A program made the translations under genes and the position numbers. Under the pieces are notes generated by a model, which was not told the DNA's origin, did no database searches, and saw only the letters and a list, made by a program, of their open reading frames with translations. Source: Coniochaeta sp. PMI_546 (taxonomy: Eukaryota > Ascomycota > Sordariomycetes > Coniochaetales > Coniochaetaceae). Taken from it: a DNA stretch of 64,000 nt. The stretch covers positions 124,001-188,000 of the forward strand of contig MU271147.1 in NCBI GenBank assembly GCA_021432605.1, written 5' to 3'. Shown here piece after piece: positions 1 to 10,877 of the stretch (position 1 is its first letter; every line of letters starts with the position of its first letter).

Positions 1-237
1 CAAGTTTCGCGACATCCGCTCTTCCGCAGTCTTGCCCTCTCCATGTCTTTCTTTCGATAACGACCACCTTGCTTTTCTACCCGCACGCACGCTATTCATT
101 CTACCGGGCGCTCAAATCACATAAAGCGCTGCTACGGTCTCCGACCTTATTAGGTCTCGCCTAACTCGACCGACTGCGCGATCAACTCGTCTTCAAGGAA
201 GCCAAAACCCTCGAGTACGACCGGATTCACCTACACC

Positions 238-1716
238 ATGGTCTACGTCCGACAAGAGCGCCTCCCGGCGCTGAAGGAGTACAAGTACTCGTCGGTCGAC
301 CACAGCCTGACCTCCAAGTACATCCTCAAGCCCTTCTACACCAACTTCGTCATAAAATGCTTCCCCATGTGGATGGCGCCCAACCTGATCACCCTGACGG
401 GATTCGGCTTCGTCATCGCCAACTTCCTGACGCTGCTGTGGTACAACCCGACCCTGGACCAGGACTGCCCCGTCTGGGTCTACTACTCGTGGGCCATCGG
501 GCTGTTCCTGTACCAGACTTTTGACGCCGTCGACGGGACGCAGGCGTACGTTAACCTCCTCCTTACCTCACCTTCNNNNNNNNNNNNNNNNNNNNNNNNN
601 NNNNNNNNNNNNNNNNNNNNNNNNNNNNNNNNNNNNNNNNNNNNNAACAGCATGTACTAACATGTAGATCTCCCCTGTCACAGTCGACGAACCCACCAGT
701 CCGGCCCGCTAGGCGAGCTCTTCGACCACGGCGTCGACGCGCTCAACACCTCGCTCGAAGTCCTCATCTTCGCCGGGTCGCAGAACATGGGCCACGGGTG
801 GATGACGGTGGCCACCCTCTTCGCCAGTCTCATGACCTTCTACGTCCAGACCTGGGACGAGTACCACACCAAGACCCTGACGCTCGGCATCGTCAACGGC
901 CCCGTCGAGGGCATCCTCATCCTCGTCTTCGTCTACGCCCTGACCGGCTTCATGGGCGGCGCCCACTTCTGGCAGCAGAGCATGCTCGCCACCCTTGGCG
1001 TCCCCAACCTCCCCTGGATCCCCGACCTCCTGTACCGCCGCAGCTTCACCGAGTGGTACATGATGCAGGGCGCCGTGGTGCTGGTGTGGAACACGCTCGA
1101 GTCGTGCCGCAACGTGATCCGGGCCCGGCGCGCCCGGGGCGACAAGTCGCGCTACGCCCTCGTCGGCCTGGTCCCCTTCGCCGTCACCTGGGTCCTGACG
1201 GCCCTCTACCTGGCCCTGCAGCCCAACATCCTGCACAACCACCTCGTGCCCTTCGCCCTGTTCGCCGGCCTCGTCAACGCCTACAGCGTCGGGCAGATGA
1301 TCACCGCCCACCTCGTCAAGCTCGATTTCCCTTACTACAACGTGCTCGTCCTCCCCCTCGCGTGGGGCGTGGTCGACAGCCTAGGCCCCTGGCTGCAGTA
1401 CGAGACCTCCACCCCCTGGCTCGGCTGGCCCAGCGCCCTGGGCGACGACACCTACCAGGTCGCCTTCATGTTCTGCATGCTCGGCATGGCCGTCGGGGTC
1501 TACGGCAGCTTCGTCGTCGACGTCATCGTCACCATCTGCGACTACCTCGACATCTGGTGCCTGACCATCAAGCACCCCTGGACCGGGGAGGAAGAGAATG
1601 TCGCGGGCCAGAAGACTGTGCAGGGCGGAGGCGAGCAGAAGAAGTTGGGGGTTGGCCGGGGGGAGAAGAGCTTCGCGCAGGTTGCTAAGGAGATGAATGG
1701 GAAGAAGACGGATTGA
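238..1716 (+). CDS. CPT1: Choline/ethanolamine phosphotransferase (CDP-alcohol phosphatidyltransferase family)
   Basis: Two exons, 238-545 and 684-1716, give 446 residues; the junction is phase 2 (GC|T) at gtacgt...cag. Joining them restores the full family signature DG-x2-AR-x8-G-x3-D-x3-D at residues 99-121, whose aspartates bind metal and CDP-alcohol. Upstream lies an amphipathic start, then several hydrophobic segments over residues 45-400 and a basic, Lys-rich C-tail, as expected for a polytopic ER enzyme making phosphatidylcholine or phosphatidylethanolamine from diacylglycerol in the last Kennedy-pathway step. The length matches the yeast enzymes (about 390-410 residues plus a tail). 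Sequence alone does not decide between choline and ethanolamine preference; many filamentous fungi have one dual enzyme, so the symbol denotes the CPT1/EPT1 family. The start ATG has a good context (caccATGG). The gene converges on the bZIP gene downstream. Confidence 0.9.
576..645. other. Assembly gap (70 N)
   Basis: A run of 70 unknown bases lies wholly inside the single intron of the phosphotransferase gene, so it does not affect the inferred protein. True intron length is unknown. Confidence 0.99.
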
Positions 1717-3079
1717 GATGGACACCTGTGTTGGAAGGGGAAAACAAATATGAGCAAGAGACGGTGGTTAGGAAGAGATGTGGTTTGCTATGAATGGATT
1801 CGAGAGCCGGATATGCCGGGAGTTTGATGGTTTCGGGTGTATGCATCAGAATCCGCGGTCATGGTAAGATGCTACAGGCTGAGAATGTCTGCATAACCCT
1901 TGGAGGACACAGTCTTTCGTATGTCGAAGTGCGAGGCATCGAGGAGCTCAGCGCCCGCAGGTCGTGACTGTGATGAGCGCTGAGACTCGGGTCGGATACC
2001 GGGTTTGAAGGGAGTACAGGGTTAGACATGCATCAAGATCGAAGACGGAAGATCGGTCTAGTTTGCTGTCAAGTGCGGACGGGATTACTGGTGTTTGCGG
2101 ATGGATTGCGCACGAGAAGGGCGGTAATGGGCAATGATACCTGGACAGAGACACGGAGACGGAGGTGGTTTCACGCGATAATATGGTAACAGACGGCTGT
2201 ATAGATCGTTTTCATGCTTGCAGAGATACCACCATATGGACGGGTTGCTACAACATTTAATCTAGACTTCATGTAGGGATAAGTAGCTTGCCCCCTTTTC
2301 CTCGTCTGTAAACTCGATATCTACATTCATCACGTACATGGATGTCACTGCCACATTCACCTTGTGTCAACTTACGCCAATGAATGTAATGGATGTCTTC
2401 GATCAGTTTTCAGAATCTCATTTCATCAGAGCTAAAAGCCGACAGACAGCCTGTTGAACTCCAAACTGAATCAAACGGATGAGTTAGCTGAGTGCCATCA
2501 GACGTTCGTAACCCGTGGCAGAAGAAGAAACCCCCAAAGGACACCGATACCCCCGTCCATCCCATTAATCCCTCAAAGGACCCATGCAGAGGAAAAACCC
2601 AACCGACCCGAAGCGCATGCAGGAGTAAAAGAGAAATAAGTGGAAGAAGAAGAAAAAAAAGCACGAGTAAAGACACCGTAACCCCGACTTGCTCCTGTTG
2701 TGAAACCCCCTCCGAGATCCCCTTGCCTCGATATTTCATGTTACTGCGAAATGTCTTGTTCTTTTTCCGCAGATGTCCCGTTGTTGCTGACATGACTCGT
2801 CCGTCGACATAGCTTTTCGTTTCCCGCGTGGCTTTTTCTGTGTTGTCTAGTTCTGCCCCGCGGCTGAGGGCTGGAGAGTTGTGATTCGTGATAGCCCTCC
2901 AGTCAGGCGATAAGAAGAGGAAAGTAAATACAAAGGTATATGAATAACGGTGTCGTGGACTGATTGGAGATGTAAGAGTGGTGTGAAGAAGAAGAAGCAA
3001 ACTTCAGCAGCGAGGCAGAGCGGAGACATCAAGCAAATCATCAGCTCCAAGAATCGATGAGAGCCACTCTAGCAACCTT
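1717..3079. other. Convergent intergenic region, two 3' ends
   Basis: This stretch lies between the stop codons of two converging genes and should hold both 3' UTRs and terminators. Open frames here (for example 2410-3000 minus) are low-complexity and lack recognisable domains or splice logic. Purine-rich tracts occur at about 2640-2665 and 2988-2998. No gene seen. Confidence 0.6.
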
Positions 3080-4474
3080 TCATAACAGCTCGTCACTGCC
3101 GCTGGCGACGCTCTCTTCAATGGCTTGTAGAATGGCTCTCTCCTCAAACACGGGACCCTGGCCGTCGCACTTGGCCTGGTTCTTGAGCCGCTCGCTGACG
3201 TCGCCTACATCCACCAGGCCGCGCTTGAACAGGTCGTGGTTGATGATCAGGTCCCACGTAGCTCCGGCAGCCAGCAGCTTCTCTCCCGCGTCGCTCGTGA
3301 CGATCCGGTGGCTCGGCGTCTTGTTCTCGTGGTTCTCGAGCACGTTGGTGTAGAAGTCCCTCGGGTTATACTGCATAGGCCCCGCCGTCAGGGGCGTGTG
3401 CCCGTTCGAGCCCGGAGAGCCGGCACCGGCGCCCTGGAGACTAGCCGTGGCGCGCAGGATCTCGTTCTCCGTGTTGACTTTCTGCATCTCGCGCTTCAGC
3501 CGCTCGTTCTCGGTCATGGTCTGCTGCGAGGCTGCCTCGAGGGCTGCGAGCTTGGCTTCGAGGTCTTTGACGTGGCGCTCTTTCCGCTCGCGGAAGGCTC
3601 GCTGGCTATTCAATCGAGTCAGCTAAGAACATCTCATTTACGGAGAGCATGACACTCAGAGAGTGATAAAGTGTTGCCAAGCAACGACATCATATAACAA
3701 AGTCGACAGGGACGGAGACAAATAGACATACGCAGCTCTATTCTGGGCCTTGCGCCTCGACTGCGCGGGCGTCAAGTCATCCTCCTCCGAATTGGAGCCC
3801 TGCCTCCGGCTCTGGGCATCTTCGAGCTCTTGTTTCGTCAAGGGGATGATATCCGCGCCGGCGCCGGCCCCGAGGCCCAGCTGTGGGTTGCTGAGGCTCC
3901 GGGCGCCGGGGACGAGCTGCTGGCTCGGCGGCGTCGGAGGGCCCGGAAACGCGTTTTGCTGGTGGCCGAAAGGTGCTGAGAAGCCGTCAAAGGCCGCAAA
4001 CTGGTCGTGAGGGATTCCGTCGTGGGGGATGCCGCCATTGGCGAATTGGTGGTCGTAGACCTCCTACGGTAACACATTGGTCAGCTTCTGTCATCCGGCC
4101 AAGACCCAGTTGGAGATGCGTGATGGGACGCTAAACTGTAAAGCACCCTTGCAAACACCGAGGAAATGCGGAGATACAGATGCCAGATGCGAGAGGCCTG
4201 ATATAAGATTATCATATATGTAGGGAATGCTTCCACTGGCTCTTCGTGTCGTCCTTTCTTCTGCTTCTTCTTCTTCCTCTTGCAGAGAGTTCTCACTGGA
4301 CGGGAGCTTTGTCAGCGCCCGAGGGGGGCAACTTACTGGTGGAGATGTTGTGTTGAAGTCGTCCGAACCCGCCGAATTGGAATGCGACGGCGTCAGCGGA
4401 GGTCCGTGAATTCCCATGAAATGGGGAGGAAACTGCTGAGCGCCTTGGAAGTAGGCGGCGTGTGTGAAGTCCAT
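3080..4474 (-). CDS. Yap/Pap1-type bZIP transcription factor
   Basis: Three exons, 4474-4337, 4063-3732 and 3605-3080, give 331 residues with consistent phases. Joining exons 2 and 3 (phase 2) restores the basic-region signature NRAAQRAFR, the Pap1/Yap form of NxxAQxxFR, near residue 155. A leucine zipper follows to about residue 203. The Yap1 redox cysteine-rich domain is absent: only one Cys is visible in the C-terminal region, so this is more like the Yap4/Fcr3 subgroup than the oxidative-stress sensor Yap1. The C-terminal 70 residues form a conserved-looking acidic/hydrophobic block (AGATWDLIINHDLF). The N-terminus is Pro/Ser/Asn-rich. Likely a nuclear DNA-binding regulator of stress genes; targets are unknown. 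Intron 1 (273 nt) is long for this genome and could hide alternative splicing. Confidence 0.85.
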
Positions 4475-4868
4475 TGTGGATGTGCGTCTGGTGGTGTGAT
4501 GTGGTAGGTCGAGGGTTTCAAAAGTTGAGCTGAGATGCTCAATTTACGCCGGCAGCAACAGCTATGGCGATTATCGGCGATCCGTCTTACGAGGTGCTGT
4601 GACTCTCACTCCTCTCCTGTCCTGTTCGGTATCCTCTGGTGCTTGGCTGAAGCTTGCACTCCGTATTGTGCTGGACGGCCTGGCTGGCGGCAAGACAAAG
4701 GCTTCGTTCGGACAGGTGTTGGGGGTTCCTTCGGGTAATAAGAAGAGACCGGACGGGGAACGAGGACACGGGCTGTATTCAGACTGCCAGACAAAAGGTG
4801 GTGGAGTCTGGGGTAAAAATAATCAACGACAGTGCACCAGAGTTCTGCAGAACCACAGACCTCCCAAC

Positions 4869-4903
4869 TGGATGGATGGGTGGATGGATGAATGGATGGA
4901 TGT
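4869..4903. repeat. (GGAT)n microsatellite
   Basis: Imperfect GGAT tetranucleotide repeats, about eight units, lie in the bZIP upstream region. Confidence 0.85.
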
Positions 4904-7900
4904 GAGGGGCAGGGGAATGGTTCAGAATGGTGCAGTTTGGTGGCTTGTCCTGCTTGTTAAGCTTGGGCCACGGGGTCCCTTGAGTCCTTTGGGTCTCTTC
5001 TGGGGAGGGAGGTGACGGGGATGTTCGGCGTTGATCTCGTTAGCGTCGCTGGGATGTCTGGGTCGTCGAAGTCAGACTGAGAAGTGGCGCAGGAGACATG
5101 CAGAACTGCAGAGACAAGCTGCACGTCCGGATGGAACTTGAAACAGCAACAGGAGGGGAATGCTTGAACTAAAAATCAGAGACTTCCGGTTTACTTTAGG
5201 AGGATCTAAATGTTGACGCAAGTTGTCCTAAGTAAGGTATGATTCCATGAAGAGCTATTCCATGGTTGTTGCTAGTCGCCGATCGCAGCTGGAAAGTTGC
5301 AGCTGTTAGTTATAGTTGGGACTTAGGAGAGCCCGGCAGCCACTAACCGGCAAAGAGGGAGCCAATGGCAGGCCGCAATTTGCCTGCCTGGCGCTGAAAT
5401 GAACCGAAGAATGGCGTGCCTAACACGATATGAAAAGGGAATCCCGTACAAGGAGCTTATTAGCTTAGGTACCTTAGGTATCCTGTAGGGCTACAGACTA
5501 CACTAAGGTACCACTGTACTTGGCATCTTTGTTCATACCTGTGAAGCAATGGAAAGGTGAGGTACCTACCACAGTAACGAATGAAGGCTCCTCCATTGAT
5601 GCTCCCTGCGGAGCTCGTTGCACTCGCCCCCAAATGCCTCTGCAGCTTCGGTTCGAGCAATCGATGCTGTGTTTCCAAAGGGGCATCTGTATCAGATGCA
5701 CTGAAAGCTCTACGAAGGCGGGGCTTGGAGTTGCACACGATCCCGCAAGAGTGTGATCTTGCAAGAAGCTCGCGTTGCAGAATTTGACGGCCAAAAGATC
5801 GCTGACCGTCATGCACAACCCGTTATGTATTGTTTACTGGTAAGGTAAAGCACATGAAGGTAGGGTACCTACGCATTATAATAAGGTACCTTATTTAGCT
5901 ACAGGTACCTATTTACACTCTCTTAGCGATCTCGATCGTGCGTGTGAGTGTGCTGCGGTACTTTGGGTACTTTGTACCTCACGATTTGAGTCTACTCACC
6001 GGTGTTTCCTCCGGTTCGACATCAAAAAGCTCAAATGCAGACCAATGAGCACGAGGGAGCGACAACTCTCTGCCCTGCTTCCACTTTCGCTAATGACCCA
6101 ATTCTTAAGGTTTTGGCTGATATCCCTGCGCTAGCCGTTTTAGGCAATGTGTAGCACCAAGGGAAATGGGAATGCAGTGCAAGATCCCGCCGTTGATGAT
6201 CTCAAGTTTACTTCCAGACACACTGTTGGATGTGGGGATGGCACCTCATCTATCTTGGACAGACATTGTACTACTGTATGGCCAGATGAAGCGGGTTCGA
6301 TTTGCAGCCGTGCTGTGTTACCCTGCGGTTCCAAGCACAACTTCTGCTGCATCTGAGACAATCTGGAAGCTGGCATTTCGGATCGGGAATCTGGGTTTTT
6401 CGGTCGAGATGCAACCCGGCTCAGGCGTAATCACTGGACAGGACGCTCTGCCGAGTATCACAGATTCACAGTTGTCTCGCGGCAAGAACCCACGCTGAAG
6501 TCCTGTCTTCTCGCTTCTCCTTCCCGTATTCTCGTATGCGACGCCAATCCCAAATGGTCGTCTCGTTCCTTCCTTCATGTCCCAATTATGGAGACTCTCA
6601 CGAACTCGACTCTAACCTCAGTACTTTGTACATCAGATTAACAAACTGCAGGCTGGAGACTGCAGATTGCAGAGCGCAGACTGCACATGTCTTTCAGCCT
6701 CTCAGAATCACAGGGCTGCATTTTAATTCTCTTCCAGGCAGCAACATAAATTTCCTTCGAGCATCGTCGATCTCAATCTGTGTGCACCGCTTGGTTTTCT
6801 TCCTAGAGGTACGCAGTACCGCAAGTCGGTAGGGTCGACTCGTCTCTCCGGGCCAAAACTGCATAATCTCCAGCAAGAAAAATCGTAGTGTAGGTACAGA
6901 ACATACCACAGTAACGCTGTTAGCAGCGCATGCGTGTGATTGCTGCGTCCTAGCCTAGGGCAGGCCAAGACCTGCGCTTCTGCAAGGAACTTTGAGCTGA
7001 GGACACCTCTCGGGTATGCCACTCGTATACCTTGGCGGTACAGTCCAAAAACCACCAGTGCTGCATTCCGATCCTGCTGTTCGGGTCGATATTTCGCGAT
7101 GCCGAGTGTCGCCGAGACTTCTTCTGACCGCCTGGAACCCTCGCTTCGTCTTACCGCTTTCCCGAGCCCTTAGAAGGGTTCAAGCCACCCTAGACACAGC
7201 CAGAACATGGTGGAGGAGAGCTGGAATACAGGCACGAACACCCGCATGGTGCTGGTATATTTCCCCCCAGGTAATTTCTAACTCCATAGAGTCAGTATCT
7301 CATAATCTAGAGTCGAGTTGCTCCTTGATATAACAGCACTGGACGAGGTTCTCGACCATGGCAAGTCCTTCCCATAGCTCTGAGGCGGTCCGAATGTCAA
7401 TACCTAAGGTAGTCTGTAGCCGAACTAGGTATGTACATTACCCCATGTACTCGCAACCTGGTTTCCGACAGCATCACACCTCTCTGCCCTATCATAAGGC
7501 TCTCTTGGCGTTGTGGCATGACCACCAACACCGTTTCGAACCACAAAACCGCGTTGCCAGCTAGAGGTCGGGATTCGTCCAAGCCGGTGGATTAAGCTTA
7601 CTTGTCTGCAGCGGTGTGAAGGTACATGATAATTACCCTCGAGCCGCAAAAATAGATTCGCTGACAAAGGCCCCGACCCGGTCAAATACAACCCCAAAGT
7701 TGTCAGAGGGCGGCAGCTCCGTCAACGTACAAGCACCCCGGTCTTCCCTCCGAGTCCACTTCGTCTCTACTCAGCCCTCCAGTCTGTAACTTGATGCAAG
7801 TACTAATGGTACGTCGAAGCACTGCGCATATCCTCCCTAGTGGCAGGGCCACCCAAATGATGCTGAGCATGATCTACCCATGCGGGCTACCGTTGCGGCG

Positions 7901-10100
7901 GCAGCAACGGCTGCGGCTCTATATTTCCCGATACATGGGAGGCATCCATGCCCGCAATGGTCAGGACTCAAGGTGCCCATGCCCTAGGCTGCCCTATGGA
8001 CAGCCTCAGTTACAAGACTTTATATTTACTTGGCTTGATTACACTTCGTAGTGGCTGGATGCCCTCTACAAGCGGTGACTACATATTCACTGCCCAAATC
8101 AACGCCCTGAGCAACGTCAAAGCGTAAGATGGACTATAAACTGGGGATATATGTCCCCCATGTCACTTCATCACGACCTCATCCCGAAGCATGGACGTTG
8201 TCAGACTTCGACTTACACACTCGGAATCTGACAAGCCGGTGATCGTGCCTCTCTTCATTACGCGTTCCGACGGTCGAGGGGTGACCGTGGGGGTCGATAA
8301 CTGCCTCCGGCAGTTGAGCTGACCTCGCTTTGCCCTTGACTCCACGACGTCACCGGCTTCCCGAGAATGGTGTCCAGGTCAGCAACCCCCAGAAGCTCCG
8401 CCATCGTCATTCACATGCTAGAGTTTTCGGACTGCAGCGAGCGTCAGAGATCCGGTCGGATCGGTTCAAGGCCGGTTGGAAGGTAGCTGCTGTGGTGACA
8501 TAGTTTCTCACGTGGATACTTGTCAGATCTGGGGATGCTTATTTCCGCAAGCTTATGCCGCGCGCAAGACCTCTTACTACACAAACTTCCAGTCTACCTG
8601 CGTCATGTGCGGGGGCCTACAGAGCAAGCTGCTGTTACAGGCTCGTCTTGACAAGGCTACTAGTTGTCGAGTGGGGAGGCGTAAACAAAGTCTATTCCAA
8701 TGTCAGTTCAGACGTCACCTGCTGCTTCTCAGGACACCACCGTGCTTAGCGGCGCATACATAGGTCTCCGCGTGTCCCAAAAGCATATCCAAGGAAGTTG
8801 TGCGCCAGATTATGGCTTAGATTATGGCAAGGGTGGTATGTGTGACAATGGGACTGTAGGATTCCCATATTTCACCAACATCAAGTGATGTATGTGAACT
8901 CAGCTTCTTCCACCTGTTCTTACAAGATTGCCTTGACTCCTCTCTGATGCCTGTTCAACAAGCTTCCATCCATGACTTTTCAGTCGCTTCTGTGCCTTTC
9001 ATTTATGCTTCATTTCTATTGTCCAATGGGCCGTAATAGCAGTCCATCGTCATAAGAAATTCAAGAGTATCCTAATGCCAGTCGACAAGCTTGAGCACAA
9101 GCCGAGGACTCAGGACTGGCACGGTGATCTGCTCCGTCTTAACCAACGTGCATGGAGAAGTACTTCATCATTGTTTGTTTGTGTCAGAAATCGATCACTG
9201 ATGCTCTGAGAGAAGAATATATCACTCAGATGTCAGGCATCCATGTCGTCACTATAATTGTTGTAGCGAAACAAATGCTACGATAGGAGCCTATAAGGAG
9301 TGCTGACAAGATTCGCATGTTAACAGAGAAGTTTGCCTCAAATTCGATAAGGAGACGCTGAATATTGACAATCCAATCCTCAGACCGCGAAGTTGCTCTG
9401 TATGGTGCACGGCATACACAAACGCGAGATGCCTGTAAAGACACAACTTCTTTGGGCATGAGACATTCTTGTACTCTGGCAGGCTTTATTGAACAAACAC
9501 CCTCATATCTCGTGTTATATAAAGTACCTCAGTAATCATCTGCAAAGCAAAATTCAACATGACTGCTATAGAGGCCGTGGGCGCCAGTGCCAACCCGTCG
9601 CGCCTGGAAGGGGGCCATAACTACTATGAAGACCCCTTGCCCTTCGGCATTCTTTGATGCTTGTAGTTTGTGTGATCATGTTTCACAGCGAGACCTGACC
9701 TTCCACAGGGAAGAAAAGAAGCCCCATATAGAGACCAACATTCGTCCATGCCGTTGGTTGCACGGTGCTTGGAAGAAGTGCCTCTATATAAGTGGAATAC
9801 TCTCTTCACTAAATTTCCAGATGCCGCGCAGTAATGAGGCAAGCTACGCGTCAAGTTCGTGATACTATCTTCATGGAACTCGGTGTTCCGGCTGGATTGG
9901 CGGTAACTGGGAGCTCATGGTGATGAAATTGGTACCAAGTAGTCTGCACTTTCACCAGCTTCGCGACTGCGTCGCGGTCTTCGCTCAGGGGCACCATGAA
10001 TCCAGCAAATTCCACCAGTTCTCTGTTCTCGCACCAGCCCCGCGATGTTCTCGCGATATACTCGCGTCTTGTTGTCAGGAACCCCTTAGAGTCGCGACTT

Positions 10101-10146
10101 CCCACCTTGCCCTCCCACCTTGCCCGCCCACCTTGCCCTCCCACCC
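10101..10146. repeat. 13-bp minisatellite, 3.5 copies
   Basis: Unit CCCACCTTGCCCT is repeated head to tail at 10101, 10114 and 10127 with a partial fourth copy; one base varies (T/G at the last position). It lies in the pyrimidine-rich region upstream of the 1243-residue gene. Confidence 0.9.
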
Positions 10147-10877
10147 AAAGCCGGCCCTTTCTTAACTCGGGCCTCACGAATCCCTTTATGGACGCGTTCT
10201 CTGGACTCTTTTGCTTGATCCCGGTCCCGTCTTCTCAAGCATATCCTCCACATCCAAATATTGTTTCCTCTGCAAGAAACTCTTCCCACTCAACAGCAAC
10301 CACACTTCCCATCTTTATCCTAACCCTCTCCTTCTGCACACTCTTTATCACCGACATTCCTTAACCAACAACCGTTCACCTCGATCCTTTCCCTCACACT
10401 TCTCCTCTCTCATCCTGGACCTCCGTCTCTCTACCTCATACTTTACCTCTCACGGTCTTCAGAGATCCGATAGCAATTCCAAGTATCGGTACTGAAGCAC
10501 TCAAAGCATACTTTTGTCTTGATTCGCGGTATTCATTCCTTGTATTTTCAGTCCTGACATCGAGTCTGCCCTCTCCCTCGCCTCTCTCGTCGAGGCTTTA
10601 GGACTTGCCGCTACCTTGTACCACGGTCGCAAGGCAAGGCAGCTTCGATAACCATTCAAATCAGCACCGCTGGAAGTGGTTTCCAGTTTTTCTTTTTGTT
10701 CCGAAAGCTGATTCCCTGACTGCCGTGGAACTTTCGCGATACCGTAAGTCCGTTCCTAAGTTACTCATCAGCCATCGAGATGGTGTGAATGAAGGCGCCA
10801 CCTCGAGGCTTTATTCGGCTGGACTGACACACATCGCAGTCTGTCCAAATCAGCCAGCAACTGCTTGAGCCGACAAG

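Larger units (their letters stand above)
4475..10877. other. 6.4-kb gene-poor region
   Basis: The first part (4475-5200) is the bZIP promoter. From about 5.2 to 9.6 kb I found no convincing gene on either strand: open frames are short (under 115 codons), lack domains and do not join through plausible splice sites. The palindrome GGTACC is clustered at 5468-5909. From about 10.0 to 10.87 kb the + strand becomes strongly C/T-rich, as in long fungal 5' leaders, and ends at the start of the 1243-residue gene. TATA-like sequences occur at about 9515 and 9783. Confidence 0.6.

Noticed and set aside
709-1725. Open frames antisense to, or out of frame with, the phosphotransferase gene
   Set aside because: High GC3 coding sequence leaves spurious open frames; none shows family features.
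2410-3000. A 196-codon minus frame between the converging genes
   Set aside because: Low-complexity, Leu/Phe runs from purine tracts on the other strand; no family features.
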